Shown piece after piece: positions 53,799 to 62,769 of a stretch of 64,000 bases of DNA (the stretch's first letter is position 1; the number at the start of each line of letters is the position of its first letter). The notes below the pieces were generated by a model. The model made no database searches. It worked only from the letters and a program-made list of their open reading frames with translations, and was not told the DNA's origin. Made by a program: the position numbers and the translations under genes. The stretch is from positions 1 through 64,000 of the forward strand of contig DAIDGV010000021.1 in the NCBI GenBank assembly GCA_027452205.1, written 5' to 3'. This DNA is from a candidate division FCPU426 bacterium. GTDB taxonomy: Bacteria > Oederibacteriota > Muellerivitia > Muellerivitales > Muellerivitaceae.

Positions 53799-55826
53799 TC
53801 AGTTCGATTCAGTCCACTGATAACCGACGGCACTCAGGCTTTTAATGAAGGATGGGGTAAAGGGTTGGCGAATAAGACCTTGTTCTTTGTCGTAAACGAA
53901 TATGTCCTGAAGAACAATAACGTCTCCCTCCATGCCTTGAACTTCGGATATTTGAGTGATAGTTCTTTTTCCATTCGGCAAACGGCTTTGTTGGACGATC
54001 AGATCAACGGCACGCGAGATCTGTTCACGAATGGCTTTGAGCGGAAGCTCGACGCCTGCAAAGAGGCACATAGTCTCGAGCCGGGCTAAAGCGTCCCTGG
54101 AAGTGTTGGCGTGGGCGGTGGTCATAGAACCATCATGGCCAGTATTCATGGCTTGTAACATATCCAAAGCCTCGCCTCCGCGACACTCACCGACAACGAT
54201 CCTATCGGGGCGCATCCTCAAAGCGTTGATCACCAGGTCGCGGATCGTAATTCGACCGGTGCCTTCCAGGTTCGCGGGTCGGCTTTCTAAGCGAACGACG
54301 TGTTCTTGTCCCAGTTGCAGTTCGGCCGAATCTTCGATCGTGACGATCCGTTCATCGGCAGGTATGAAGTTGGAAAGTATATTCAAAAGGGTCGTTTTGC
54401 CAGAGCCTGTCCCGCCGGAGACGACGATATTCTTTCGTGCCTTAACACAAGCGCCCAAAAACTGAGCCGCATCTTGGGTCAAAGACCCGAAACGGATCAG
54501 GTCTTGTACGGCCAACTTATTCTTTGAGAATTTCCGGATCGTTAAAGTGGGTCCGTTCAAACTGATGGGTGGGATCACCGCATTGACGCGGGAGCCATCC
54601 AAAAGACGGCCGTCCACATAGGGTTGGCTCTCGTCGAGTCGTCTGCCAATGGGTGCCAGTATTCTCTCAATGGCGGTCCGCAACTGTAGGTCGTCCAAGA
54701 ATTGAACTTCGCTCTTTCGAAGCTTTCCGTTTTTTTCGACAAATATTTGATGCGGGCCATTGACCATTATTTCTGTGATCTCTTGATCGCTTAGCAGCTT
54801 TTCCAGTGGGCCAAGCCCGAAAGCCAGATCCAATACTTCAATGACCAGTTGCTGCCGAAGCGAACGATCCGCAACATCCATTTCTTGAATAATACCGTTC
54901 AGTATTTCTTTGGCTTGAGGCTCAAGGAGCTGTCTTTGAAAAAGAATCCCTTTGCTATTTTCTTGCAACGAACCTGATTTTCTCAGCTTTTCTAAAAGTT
55001 GTTGATGAAGATCGTGCACGGTGTGAAGAGATGGGGGTTGACCGGTGGACACGGGGGAAGTTTGTTCGGCTTCGAGTTCCTTTGAGGAAGTCGCTGCGGA
55101 AAGAGCGGCGGTGATCATCCTTGTGATGTCAGTAAATTGTTTTTCGTTTGTTTTTTGAGAAGCCCTTTTTTCGAAAAGGTCGATGGCGATTTCCTCACCG
55201 AGGAAGGGCACGGTCCCTAAAAAAGATAAATGGGGCGAAAGCATGGACGGGTCTTTGGGAATGGTCTGACCGGCATGGGATTGATTGAGTAGGAAGCCGA
55301 AATTGTCGATCTTAAAATGATCGTCGGCCAACATTTTTTCAACATTCTTTAAGGAAATGAGAGCGGAGTGTTCAGCGGATATGATAATGATGTTTCGGTT
55401 ACCTATTTCTAATGATTTGGAATGGAATTTTTCGGGAATCGATGAAAGATCGATCAAGGTATAATCGGAAAATTTGGAGATTTTTTTAATCAACTTAAAA
55501 ACTTCCGAATCATTAAAGTTTTCTGAATAGTTTTTTGAGATGGGGATATAGGTTAAACCTTTTTCAGATATGAAATACTTTTCGAGGATTTGGTGATTAA
55601 GGTGGTCCGCGTAAGGCGCAAGTTGGTGCAGGTAGTGGGATGGTGTTGGGATGGGTAAGTAAGAGAAAAGAAGTGAACGAGAGAAGGGTGTTCCATCGAT
55701 TACCGCTATCTTATTGCCGTTCTTCTGGGAAAGTGTGATGGCGGTAATTGCGGTCAATAGGGAACACCCTACGCCGCCCTTCGCGCCTATTAAGTTAAGG
55801 GTTTGTTCTTTTAAGGCTGGTCCCAT
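53799..55826 (-). CDS. CpaE-CpaF fusion: MinD-like Tad protein joined to the Tad secretion ATPase
   Basis: 675 aa from the ATG at 55826 (GGGAAG upstream); a TTG 15 nt earlier is the alternative. Residues about 1-240 are a MinD/CpaE-like P-loop domain with the deviant Walker motif GAKGGVGCS (14-22), [12 protein letters not shown] and a receiver-free layout. This is TadZ-type, normally a polar localisation factor. Residues about 270-675 are CpaF/TadA, the secretion ATPase: [24 protein letters not shown], Walker [11 protein letters not shown] (about 468-477), the Asp box [13 protein letters not shown], Walker [30 protein letters not shown]. These are usually two separate genes. It is last in the minus-strand Tad series and probably powers Flp pilus assembly. 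Confidence 0.9.
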   Translation of the reverse strand: MGPALKEQTLNLIGAKGGVGCSLLTAITAITLSQKNGNKIAVIDGTPFSRSLLFSYLPIPTPSHYLHQLAPYADHLNHQILEKYFISEKGLTYIPISKNYSENFNDSEVFKLIKKISKFSDYTLIDLSSIPEKFHSKSLEIGNRNIIIISAEHSALISLKNVEKMLADDHFKIDNFGFLLNQSHAGQTIPKDPSMLSPHLSFLGTVPFLGEEIAIDLFEKRASQKTNEKQFTDITRMITAALSAATSSKELEAEQTSPVSTGQPPSLHTVHDLHQQLLEKLRKSGSLQENSKGILFQRQLLEPQAKEILNGIIQEMDVADRSLRQQLVIEVLDLAFGLGPLEKLLSDQEITEIMVNGPHQIFVEKNGKLRKSEVQFLDDLQLRTAIERILAPIGRRLDESQPYVDGRLLDGSRVNAVIPPISLNGPTLTIRKFSKNKLAVQDLIRFGSLTQDAAQFLGACVKARKNIVVSGGTGSGKTTLLNILSNFIPADERIVTIEDSAELQLGQEHVVRLESRPANLEGTGRITIRDLVINALRMRPDRIVVGECRGGEALDMLQAMNTGHDGSMTTAHANTSRDALARLETMCLFAGVELPLKAIREQISRAVDLIVQQSRLPNGKRTITQISEVQGMEGDVIVLQDIFVYDKEQGLIRQPFTPSFIKSLSAVGYQWTESN

Positions 55827-56176
55827 ATCCAAACTTCCCAATAGCCAGTTCCAGAAGCGCTTTCGTGATAGATCGCTAACCGCACGACGTCCTGAGAGTC
55901 CTGGAACAAAAATTTGTAGAGTGTTTCCTTGCTGTGTTCGGATGGGGAAAGGGCTTGTTCTTCGGTGAATTGGATCACCTTGCCCCAGCTAGGGTCGGCG
56001 GCGGGTTTATGAACAATGATCGTGTTCGAGGTAGCGTCGGTGGTATTTGTTTTCGCTTTTGAAGTGTGGTTTTTTATTACGGTGGGTGTGGATTCGGCGG
56101 TGTCGGCAAAGGCATAACCGAAAGTCGAAAAGAGCAGGAAAAGAACAAAGAGGGTAGGGCGCTTTTTCAGGTTCAT
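55811..56176 (-). CDS. Small periplasmic protein in the Tad locus, unknown function
   Basis: 121 aa. A signal peptide (about 1-24, LFVLFLLFSTFGYAFA-DT) precedes a Thr/Ser/Lys-rich stretch and a C-terminal domain (about 60-121, with WGKVIQFTEEQALSPSEHSK and [14 protein letters not shown]). I do not recognise the family. It overlaps the start of the CpaE-CpaF gene by 16 bp and begins 8 bp after the preceding gene, so it is clearly in the same operon. It may be a periplasmic accessory of the pilus machine. Confidence 0.7.
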   Translation of the reverse strand: MNLKKRPTLFVLFLLFSTFGYAFADTAESTPTVIKNHTSKAKTNTTDATSNTIIVHKPAADPSWGKVIQFTEEQALSPSEHSKETLYKFLFQDSQDVVRLAIYHESASGTGYWEVWIWDQP

Positions 56177-56183
56177 AGATGAA

Positions 56184-57335
56184 TTACATGCCGGGTTCGA
56201 TCGGATTGCTTTCGATCAAGTTGGTATAGGTGTCGGTATAAGGGTTATAACCGGTGACTTGAAATAGGTTGGCCAAGGTCAGGACGGCGGTCGGGTCTTT
56301 ATAGGTTTTAGCGGGAGGAACGGCCACGGAAGCCAACATCGGAGGGGTCAAGCTGGTCGCGTTGCCCCTGCCGTTATAACCGACCATAGCCGAGGGAGGC
56401 GGGGGTACCAGGGTCACGTCGAATTGTTTCGTGCGGGCGATATATTTGGGTTTCAAGTTCTCGACGTCATCGTAAATATCGAAGAATTGATAAAGCTTAT
56501 CGCTTTTCCAATCGTAGAAAACCCGGTCGCAAATAACTTTGGAGAAATTCTTTTTTTCGTCCACTGAAAGAGAAGAGTAAAAGTCGGCAGGATGCCCATA
56601 TTTACTACCCGGGGCTTTTTCGTCAGCCCACAGCATTTTGATGGGCGTGTTGAGCATGATCTCTAATTTTTGTTTGGCGACACCCGTTTCATTTGCGGTT
56701 GGTTCGATCTGTTGCAAGATCTTGTAAAGCCCAAATCCGAGCTTAAAGTTGATCCTTTTGATCTTGTATCCAGCGGGCACACTTTCTTTCCAGAGAAGAT
56801 CCCCTTTTTCGTCCAGTGTGCCGTCTTGATATCGGTAGTAGTCCCAGTTGGTCTGTAGGGTCGAAACTTGGTCGATCAAAAAGGTGGCAAAACGGGTCAC
56901 GAAGCCTTTCTTGATCGCGGGAGAGTTGGGCCAGCGTTTAGCCAATAGGTCCAAACCCTTGACGCATCCATCGTAATCACCGGTGCGGAAGGCACACTGA
57001 GAATAATAATAGAGGGAATTTCCGTTAATGATGGGTTGCATCGAAGCGGCGGCTAATTTGCGGAAAAGGTCCTTGGCTTGGTCGAACTTCCGGGCCTCAT
57101 ATAAGGAATAGGCGTAGTTATAAGCGATGATCATTTGTTGGGATTGAGGATCGACCGGGGCGGCGGCAGGCGCGGCAGCAACGGGAGCTCCGGCGGCTAC
57201 GGGTGCTTTGGCGGGAACTCCGGCAGCGGATAGCACAGCGGCTTGCGGTGGCGCCATTTTCGGCGCGGTTTGCCCGAAGGCGAAGTAAGGTAGAAGTAGA
57301 AGGCCCACAAGGGCTTTAAGGATCGTTTTGCGCAT
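56184..57335 (-). CDS. Secreted TPR-like accessory protein of the Tad locus
   Basis: 383 aa from the ATG at 57335, chosen because it gives a clean signal peptide (MRKTILKALVGLLLLPYFAFG-QT). An ATG 36 nt earlier lies upstream of the -10-like box. An Ala/Pro/Val-rich segment (about 23-60) precedes TPR-like helices (YNYAYSLYEARKFDQAKDLFRKL and YYYSQCAFRTGDYDGCVKGLDLL). A longer alpha/beta region without known motifs follows. Gene order suggests a role like that of TadD, the TPR lipoprotein of Tad systems, but there is no lipobox. It starts the second minus-strand part of the Tad locus. Confidence 0.7.
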   Translation of the reverse strand: MRKTILKALVGLLLLPYFAFGQTAPKMAPPQAAVLSAAGVPAKAPVAAGAPVAAAPAAAPVDPQSQQMIIAYNYAYSLYEARKFDQAKDLFRKLAAASMQPIINGNSLYYYSQCAFRTGDYDGCVKGLDLLAKRWPNSPAIKKGFVTRFATFLIDQVSTLQTNWDYYRYQDGTLDEKGDLLWKESVPAGYKIKRINFKLGFGLYKILQQIEPTANETGVAKQKLEIMLNTPIKMLWADEKAPGSKYGHPADFYSSLSVDEKKNFSKVICDRVFYDWKSDKLYQFFDIYDDVENLKPKYIARTKQFDVTLVPPPPSAMVGYNGRGNATSLTPPMLASVAVPPAKTYKDPTAVLTLANLFQVTGYNPYTDTYTNLIESNPIEPGM

Positions 57336-57371
57336 GAACCTATTATATTGATTTTGAGGGTTCAAAATCAT
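57336..57371 (-). promoter_or_regulatory. Minus-strand promoter-like element with 9-bp palindrome
   Basis: TGATTTTGA (57349-57357) and TCAAAATCA (57362-57370) form a perfect 9-bp inverted repeat with a 4-bp spacer. On the minus strand it lies just upstream of TATAAT (57347-57342), which is only 6 nt from the ATG at 57335. It looks like an operator next to a promoter and would yield a leaderless or nearly leaderless mRNA. No clear -35 box is present. Confidence 0.5.
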
Positions 57372-57429
57372 TTAAAATCAATGCTTCCATGGCTTTTGGG
57401 AAGCTTATTTAAGAAGGCGAAGGGGACCC

Positions 57430-57900
57430 ATGATAAAAACGATCAGTTTTCTCAAGACTTTTTTGTTGTTCCTATCGGTTGCGCTTTTCGGGTTTGCTTG
57501 TGGTTCGGGTAAAAAGTCCGATCTGCCGGTCGTTCAATTGAACGCGGATGGTAATAAAGTTGAAGTGGAAGTGGCCAATACCGAACCTACGCGTATGGCC
57601 GGCCTTATGTTCCGGCGGGACATGGGTGAGAATACCGGAATGTTGTTCGTCTTTTCGGACTCTCAACCCCGGGCCTTTTGGATGAAGAATACCCTGATCC
57701 CGCTCAGCATCGCTTTTATGGATGACAAAGGGAAGATCGAGAACATCCTGGAAATGCCGCCGCAAACCGAACAAACTTTTCGGTCGGCAGGTGCCGCTAA
57801 ATACGCCTTAGAAATGAACGCTGGATGGTTCACCAAGAAGGGCGTCAAAGCGGGGGATGTGATCGAAGGGGCGGTACAAGCCCCCGCTTCGAAGGATTAG
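57430..57900 (+). CDS. DUF192 lipoprotein
   Basis: 156 aa. The signal peptide ends in a lipobox (FGFAC, Cys at about residue 24), predicting a lipoprotein. The rest is a DUF192 domain: RMAGLMFRRDMGENTGMLFV, RAFWMKNTLIPLSIAFMD, ILEMPPQTEQTF and YALEMNAGWFTKKGVKAGD. The domain is a small beta-barrel of unknown biochemical role. The ATG is preceded by GAAGGGGACCC. The gene lies on the plus strand between two blocks of the Tad locus and its stop overlaps the secretin stop by 4 bp, so it splits the pilus genes into two transcripts. Confidence 0.88.
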   Translation: MIKTISFLKTFLLFLSVALFGFACGSGKKSDLPVVQLNADGNKVEVEVANTEPTRMAGLMFRRDMGENTGMLFVFSDSQPRAFWMKNTLIPLSIAFMDDKGKIENILEMPPQTEQTFRSAGAAKYALEMNAGWFTKKGVKAGDVIEGAVQAPASKD

Positions 57901-58880
57901 ATATTGTTCTCGCCAATCAGGGTTGGCGTTACAAAGATGACCAATTCTGTCTGGCTTTTTTGATCGTTTGTGAACTTGAAAAGTTCCCCCAAAATGGGGA
58001 TATCACTTAACAAAGGCAACCCCGATGTTGTCTTTTGATTTTCTTCCTCGATCAGGCCCGCAATTACCAAGGTGTTCCCGCTTTTCATATAAACGGAGGT
58101 TTCCGCCCAACGCGTTTTTAGGGCGGGTATCGTTATTCCGCTATTGACAATGCCATTTGAATTGTCCACCTCGCTTACTTCGGCCCTCAAATTAGCTTCA
58201 ATATTGCCGGTACTGTCGATGGTTGGTTTTATCTTTAGCTTTACACCATAAGGCTTCCATTCAACGTTGGTATCGCCAACCTTGTTTTCCGTCGCGTATG
58301 GGATCTCGCCACCGGCCAAGAAACTCGCTTCTTCACCGCTGACGGTCAGAAGCTTGGGTTTGGATAGAATTTTGGCTTTTCCCCGATTTAATAAGAGTTG
58401 GATGCTGGCCGCCAAGGAATCTCGAGTAAAAGAACCGAGTGAAACTAGGGAAGGGGGTGAGCCCTCCGAGATAGAAATGTTGTTCGCGACAGTGCTAGCG
58501 GAATTGTTGACCGTGGAGACGGAACCCCAGCTCAGGCCTGCCTGCAGAGCGCTCTGTGAATCAATTTCCATGATTTCTACACCGACTTCGATCATTGGTT
58601 TTTTTGTCAAATGGGCAGATACGGAAATCGTTGCTTCTTTTTCATCACCAGTGGTTGAAGTATATGAAAGCTTCGTTGTTCCTGTAGATTTACCGGAGAT
58701 GAGGATCTCGTTGTCGCTGATCGCGTTAAAGGATGCGATGGAAGGGTCGTCAATGACCGCTTTGTCCGCCGACCTTACTTTGAATAACTTCGATTCTCCC
58801 GTGCTCAAGGAAATGATCTCTTGCGCATAGAGCGTTTGTGTAACGGCCAGAAAAACGAAAAATAAGATCGTCGTTTTCAT
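57897..58880 (-). CDS. cpaC: CpaC/RcpA-type secretin of the Tad pilus
   Basis: 327 aa. The signal peptide ends LYA-QE (about residue 19). The N-terminal pilus-assembly domain (about 20-95: LSTGESKLFKV, ADKAVIDDPSIASF, LISGKSTGTTKL) precedes the secretin domain. That domain has VGVEIMEIDSQSALQAGLSWG, LSKPKLLTVSGEEASFLAGGEIPY, GVKLKIKPTIDSTGNI and a final SGLPLLSDIPILGELFK, TELVIFVTPTLI. It forms the outer-membrane ring through which the Flp pilus passes. At 327 aa it is short for the family (often 450-500) because it lacks a long N-terminal or C-terminal extension. It lies 10 bp after cpaB. Confidence 0.9.
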   Translation of the reverse strand: MKTTILFFVFLAVTQTLYAQEIISLSTGESKLFKVRSADKAVIDDPSIASFNAISDNEILISGKSTGTTKLSYTSTTGDEKEATISVSAHLTKKPMIEVGVEIMEIDSQSALQAGLSWGSVSTVNNSASTVANNISISEGSPPSLVSLGSFTRDSLAASIQLLLNRGKAKILSKPKLLTVSGEEASFLAGGEIPYATENKVGDTNVEWKPYGVKLKIKPTIDSTGNIEANLRAEVSEVDNSNGIVNSGITIPALKTRWAETSVYMKSGNTLVIAGLIEEENQKTTSGLPLLSDIPILGELFKFTNDQKSQTELVIFVTPTLIGENNI

Positions 58881-58890
58881 ATCGGGTTCC

Positions 58891-59613
58891 TTATTTCTTA
58901 AGTGATGCTACGAAATGGCCTAGTTTTGCAGAAACCTCCGATTCGCTTTTAGGTGAAACGGCGACGATCTCATCGTCATTAGGAGATCTCAGTAATAAGC
59001 GGATCGGCTGCCCTTCTAAATACATCAAGGTTTCGGCTTGTTCAGGGGTCAGGGCCAGAGTGACGGTGCTATATGAATCGGTTCCTTCGCCATTTTTGGA
59101 TTCGCTTTGGGCCATTTTTTGCCCGGTGGCCAATACTTGGATATCTTGAAAAACAAAAGCAGTGATCTCGCGTTTGCTGATAACGGACTTGGTCAAGATA
59201 TCAACGTGATTACCAGGGTGCAGAAGATCACCAACGCCACTAGTTTCATTGACGGCTAAAGTGTAGGCCCTTAAGCCGTGCTCGAGATTGAAAGCCAGAG
59301 AATTTCCGCTAGGTCCGAATTTATTCGATTGGATCTGTTCGCCGGCGGAGATAGGAACAAGCGTTAATAGTCCCGAAACTACGTTGATGTTTTGAATGGC
59401 GCTAGGACTGACATAAGATTCCGGGATGACTTTTTGGGCGACCATATCCTCTGTCAAAAGACTGCCGGCAGGGATGTACCGGCTGGCGACCAGGATGTTG
59501 ATCGGTGTTGTTCTTTTATCAATCTCAGAAGCCTTTTGGAAAAGCAGAAAAAAGGCCAGGAGTCCTGATAATAACCCAACACATAAAGCGATAAGAGTCG
59601 ATCTGTTTTTCAT
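58891..59613 (-). CDS. cpaB: Flp pilus assembly protein CpaB/RcpC
   Basis: 240 aa. One N-terminal membrane helix (STLIALCVGLLSGLLAFFLL) is followed by the SAF domain (about 37-105: NILVASRYIPAGSLLTEDMV, then LVPISAGEQIQSNKF). The RcpC domain comes after it (VGDLLHPGNHVDILTK, LALTPEQAETLMYLEGQPIRLLLRSPNDDE). CpaB is a periplasmic component that contacts the secretin and is thought to interact with peptidoglycan. It lies between a TadE-series unknown gene and cpaC, all closely spaced on the minus strand. Confidence 0.92.
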   Translation of the reverse strand: MKNRSTLIALCVGLLSGLLAFFLLFQKASEIDKRTTPINILVASRYIPAGSLLTEDMVAQKVIPESYVSPSAIQNINVVSGLLTLVPISAGEQIQSNKFGPSGNSLAFNLEHGLRAYTLAVNETSGVGDLLHPGNHVDILTKSVISKREITAFVFQDIQVLATGQKMAQSESKNGEGTDSYSTVTLALTPEQAETLMYLEGQPIRLLLRSPNDDEIVAVSPKSESEVSAKLGHFVASLKK

Positions 59614-59635
59614 ATCAGCCTTTCAATAACCTGGA

Positions 59636-60346
59636 TCAATCGATCTGGACTAACGCGATGCTGTTGGCGGCTTGAGTTCGATCAAATACGGCCAGGATTC
59701 TATTTTTTTTGTTCTTTAGAAGGAATACTTTTTTATTTTTTTCCTCTTCGGTAAGGGTCATTGAATAACCCGCCTCATAACAATTTTTGGTGAACTTTTC
59801 GAAGGGATTTTCAGAGCCTGAAGCGAGGATAATACCGACCTTCATGTTTTTTAATTTAACGTTAAAGATGAGATCTTTTTTATCCGGAGGCGGTATTGGG
59901 AAGTCCCAGCTCTTTAAGGTCTTATTCATATCAAAGGCAGTCTTTGGAAAGTCACTGGTCGCTCCATAGGTCATGTCGGCGTCCTTAGACTGCAAAAGAC
60001 CAATGGTTCGATAAGTGCCGTCTTTTTCCCAAACTTTGACATCCAATTGATCCGAAAAATCCAAACCTTTGGCGCTAGGGCCCAGAAGCGCGGAGCTGAG
60101 GTCGATACCGTTTGATTTCCAACCATTCTTTTCCATTTCGGAAAGGACAAGAGGCAATAGGTCCGTTAAACGTCCTTGATTTACCCAAATGTCCGTTCTT
60201 TGCTTTTGGCCATTCAGGTCATTTTCGAAGTGACTAATGATCTGTGGGCCGAAACGTAAAGGCGCAGAAATGAGGGCCCAAGAAACAATCGAACCACTGA
60301 AAAGCATCAAGAATATCAAAGTGCCCCAAAACCATTTTTGATTCAT
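59636..60346 (-). CDS. Membrane-anchored protein of the Tad locus, unknown function
   Basis: 236 aa. A single N-terminal helix (about 7-27, WGTLIFLMLFSGSIVSWALI) anchors a periplasmic domain with no family I recognise. It contains HFENDLNGQKQRTDIWVNQG and, near the end, KNKKVFLLKNKKNRILAVFD. It overlaps the TadE-like gene upstream by 4 bp and lies 22 bp before cpaB, so it belongs to the pilus operon. Candidate roles are a minor assembly or alignment protein. This is positional inference. Confidence 0.7.
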   Translation of the reverse strand: MNQKWFWGTLIFLMLFSGSIVSWALISAPLRFGPQIISHFENDLNGQKQRTDIWVNQGRLTDLLPLVLSEMEKNGWKSNGIDLSSALLGPSAKGLDFSDQLDVKVWEKDGTYRTIGLLQSKDADMTYGATSDFPKTAFDMNKTLKSWDFPIPPPDKKDLIFNVKLKNMKVGIILASGSENPFEKFTKNCYEAGYSMTLTEEEKNKKVFLLKNKKNRILAVFDRTQAANSIALVQID

Positions 60347-60828
60347 GCGGGATACCTTAAGACGGTGACTTGGTTTTGAAAGCTGATGCCGTTAGGCAAA
60401 ATGAATGTAGGTGAGAATGGAAGCGAGTAGTTAATGGTGATGGTCCAGGCTTTTCCTCCGTAGTTAATAACAAAGCCTTTAAGCTTTTGAGCGATAGGAC
60501 CTGCAGAGTCGATTTTTTGAACGATCGTGTCGATAAGACTGGGTTTCGGGTTTTGAGTGCCAACCGAAAGGCTGTTCCTAATAAAATATTTTTGATAAGG
60601 CCCAAGCCGGACCCAAAACTCATCGCTGAAAGCGTTTGAGTCGTTGACCGTACCAGCCGCATATTCGCGGGCAACATCGCCACAGGCTTTGTCAAAGACG
60701 ACACGGGCTTGGAACAAAAGAGTCAATTGGATGACCCCGGCCAACATAAGTGTTAAGAGCGGTATGACCAATACCATTTCGGTTAGTGCCTGGCCACGAA
60801 ATTTGTGAGTTAGTTTAAATAATGCCAC
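60343..60828 (-). CDS. TadE-like pseudopilin
   Basis: 161 aa from the GTG at 60828. It has GGAGG 6 nt upstream inside the end of the preceding gene, giving a 14-bp overlap and probable coupling. A longer frame would begin deep inside that gene. FRGQALTEMVLVIPLLTLML is a TadE-type start: a short basic leader, then Gly-Gln, a Glu at the fifth position and a long hydrophobic helix. The remaining part is a small extracytoplasmic domain (VFDKACGDVAREYAAG; TITINYSLPFSPTF). TadE proteins are processed like prepilins and needed for pilus assembly. Confidence 0.82.
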   Translation of the reverse strand: MALFKLTHKFRGQALTEMVLVIPLLTLMLAGVIQLTLLFQARVVFDKACGDVAREYAAGTVNDSNAFSDEFWVRLGPYQKYFIRNSLSVGTQNPKPSLIDTIVQKIDSAGPIAQKLKGFVINYGGKAWTITINYSLPFSPTFILPNGISFQNQVTVLRYPA

Positions 60829-61942
60829 CGGGAGCCTCCTTGAACAGGTCTTGCAGGTTTTGAAGATTTCCGCCTTGAAGCAAGTTCTGCATAAAGGATG
60901 TAAATCCACTTTGTTTCACTAGTTCAATTGGGTCGGTTGACGCAAGGGTCGTGATATAAGGTGGGTCTGAAACCTTCCAAAACTCCAAACCGCTACCAGT
61001 GACCATGACCTGTGACAGGGTTTGTATTTCAGCGTTTTTTCCGTTTGGATCTTTGGCAGTCGTGGGATAGGCCGCATAAAAGAAAATATTGTGCAAAGGC
61101 GGGGCGTCCCGGTCGATTACGTCTAATTTCATGGCCGAGAGTGTGCTAAAGATAGTCGCAATTTTATTTGCCTTATCGGTTGCGGCGTTTTTTATTTCGC
61201 TCACATATCGATGCGCGCCCACATAACCTGCTTTTACCCAATAAGTTGCCCCCCTTGAGTTTTTGGCGGGTTCGACTTGGTTCTCGGTATAGATTCGAAT
61301 TTTTCCCTGATCGTTCATTTGATATAACTTTGGAATTTTAGGAACCGCTAAAAAGCTACCATCCCTGAATTTAAGGGCCATATTTGGCACGACTGCTTTT
61401 AGGGTCTCAGGCCCAATTGAGGCGACGTTAAACAGCATTAATGGAGAGGGGACAGAAATGGGCGTTTGCCAGGTCGATGGAGCCAGGCTAGGCCAAGTGT
61501 TTTTCAGACCATTTTGACTGGTAAGCGAAAGGGTTTCAGTAAAGATCAAAAGTGGGTATAGCCCTGAAGGCTCATCTATTCCGAAAAGTAATTTTTGAAC
61601 ATTTTGGGCCGCTTTAACAACGTCAAAGGGATTAAAACCGAGCAGAAGGGATGAAATTTCTAAAACCGATCCAATGCCGGTTGCCAGTAACGCCACGCTT
61701 CCAAGTGCAATAGCAAAAACAATGGCATTGGATAGTCGAACGACCTGCATTCCGTTGGCATAGACGGCACCGGCCGACAGGGCGGTCAAATTGGCGGCTT
61801 GAATGGCGCGTTCTTTGGCGCTGAAAAGCAAGCCGGATTTAAATAAGCCGATAAACAAAGTGATGAAAATAAAACAGAACAATAAAGTGGCTAAAAGAAC
61901 CTGACCAGCGGGTTTTTGGGACCATCTGTGAATATGGGTCAT
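60815..61942 (-). CDS. TadG-like pilus assembly protein
   Basis: 375 aa. The start MTHIHRWSQKPAGQVLLATLLFCF has the Gly-Gln before a membrane helix typical of TadE/TadG-like proteins, but the Glu is replaced by Leu. A second hydrophobic stretch (about 70-100, FAIALGSVALLATGIGSVLEI) follows, then a long periplasmic domain (about 110-375). A region rich in Ala/Asn (AANLTALSAGAVYANG) after the first helix is like the Tad-type putative Flp pilus-assembly N-terminus. It overlaps the downstream TadE-like gene and starts 3 bp after the upstream one. Probably an envelope component of the pilus apparatus. Confidence 0.78.
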   Translation of the reverse strand: MTHIHRWSQKPAGQVLLATLLFCFIFITLFIGLFKSGLLFSAKERAIQAANLTALSAGAVYANGMQVVRLSNAIVFAIALGSVALLATGIGSVLEISSLLLGFNPFDVVKAAQNVQKLLFGIDEPSGLYPLLIFTETLSLTSQNGLKNTWPSLAPSTWQTPISVPSPLMLFNVASIGPETLKAVVPNMALKFRDGSFLAVPKIPKLYQMNDQGKIRIYTENQVEPAKNSRGATYWVKAGYVGAHRYVSEIKNAATDKANKIATIFSTLSAMKLDVIDRDAPPLHNIFFYAAYPTTAKDPNGKNAEIQTLSQVMVTGSGLEFWKVSDPPYITTLASTDPIELVKQSGFTSFMQNLLQGGNLQNLQDLFKEAPGGII

Positions 61943-61945
61943 GGT

Positions 61946-62479
61946 TCAGGAATGAACTCCGACCGTGTTTTCGTCCAGGCAATCGGCTTGAAATGTCATC
62001 CAGATGACGTTATTGGTGCTGCTAAGGTTGAGAAAAGAAGGCAGCGACAAACCCAGCGTGGACAATAAGCTTGAAAGATCTTGGGATACAAACGAGAGTG
62101 GACTGGTCGATGTGCTAAGCGGTTGTCCAAGAACTTTGCCGACCAAGGGAATCCAAATTGGCATGGGATAGCTGACAGTAGCGATAACTCGGTTATTTTG
62201 CTCTTGGATGTTACATTTGCTGGATAGGGCGTAAAGCAATGTCGAGTTGTTCAGCTTTTCGAGAGGGAAGAGGGCGGAGACAATTTGAAATTGAGATTGA
62301 AAAAATGTTGGTATTTCGGTTGATGCGGCTTGTTGAGCGATCGCGAAAGTCGCTTTTTGGACTGCAAAGGAAACATAAGCGCAATAGAACAACTGGATGA
62401 TTCCAAAAAATATGAGGAACAAAATTGGGGCAATCAACACAAATTCAACGGCTGACTGCCCCTTTTGGTCTTTAGGCAT
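61946..62479 (-). CDS. TadE-like pseudopilin
   Basis: 177 aa. The start MPKDQKGQSAVEFVLIAPILFL is a textbook TadE motif: Gly-Gln-Ser-Ala-Val-Glu-Phe before a hydrophobic helix. About 130 residues of periplasmic domain follow, ending in a segment with a single Cys. It is likely cleaved by the prepilin peptidase and needed for Flp fibre formation. It is 10 bp downstream of flp and 3 bp upstream of the TadG-like gene. Confidence 0.88.
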   Translation of the reverse strand: MPKDQKGQSAVEFVLIAPILFLIFFGIIQLFYCAYVSFAVQKATFAIAQQAASTEIPTFFQSQFQIVSALFPLEKLNNSTLLYALSSKCNIQEQNNRVIATVSYPMPIWIPLVGKVLGQPLSTSTSPLSFVSQDLSSLLSTLGLSLPSFLNLSSTNNVIWMTFQADCLDENTVGVHS

Positions 62480-62488
62480 GGTGGTAAC

Positions 62489-62746
62489 TTATTTGACAAC
62501 AGAACCAACGGCGTTTGCCGCACCACTCGCGGCGCTAGCCGCAGAACCAACAGCGCCTACGGCGCCACCGGCTCCGTTTGAGTTTGTGGAAGTGTTGCTG
62601 CTTATCTGATTAGAAGCGTTTTGAAAGCCTGTGGAAACGCTGCCACTGAAAGTCCTCACGGCAACAATGACGGCAATGGCGATCAAGGCAACGATCAAGA
62701 CATACTCCGTCATGCCTTGGCCGGATTGTTTTTGATTCAATTTCAT
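62489..62746 (-). CDS. flp: Flp-type pilin with long Ala/Ser/Gly tail
   Basis: 85 aa from the ATG at 62746, with AGGGAG 8 nt upstream. The leader MKLNQKQSGQG is followed by MTEYVLIVALIAIAVIVAV. The G/MTEY site is the class III (Flp) prepilin cleavage motif with Glu at position 5 next to Tyr. After the hydrophobic helix, the tail FQNASNQISS is extended by a low-complexity Asn/Ser/Gly/Ala stretch (about 50-85), longer than in many Flp subunits. It is the probable major pilus subunit. It follows a second small pilin-like gene by 23 bp. Confidence 0.92.
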   Translation of the reverse strand: MKLNQKQSGQGMTEYVLIVALIAIAVIVAVRTFSGSVSTGFQNASNQISSNTSTNSNGAGGAVGAVGSAASAASGAANAVGSVVK

Positions 62747-62769
62747 ATCTAGTCTCCCTTGGAATAAAT

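Noticed and set aside
60829-60909. Longer start for the TadE-like protein at 60343
   Set aside because: It would overlap the upstream gene by 95 bp. GGAGG with 6-nt spacing supports the GTG at 60828.
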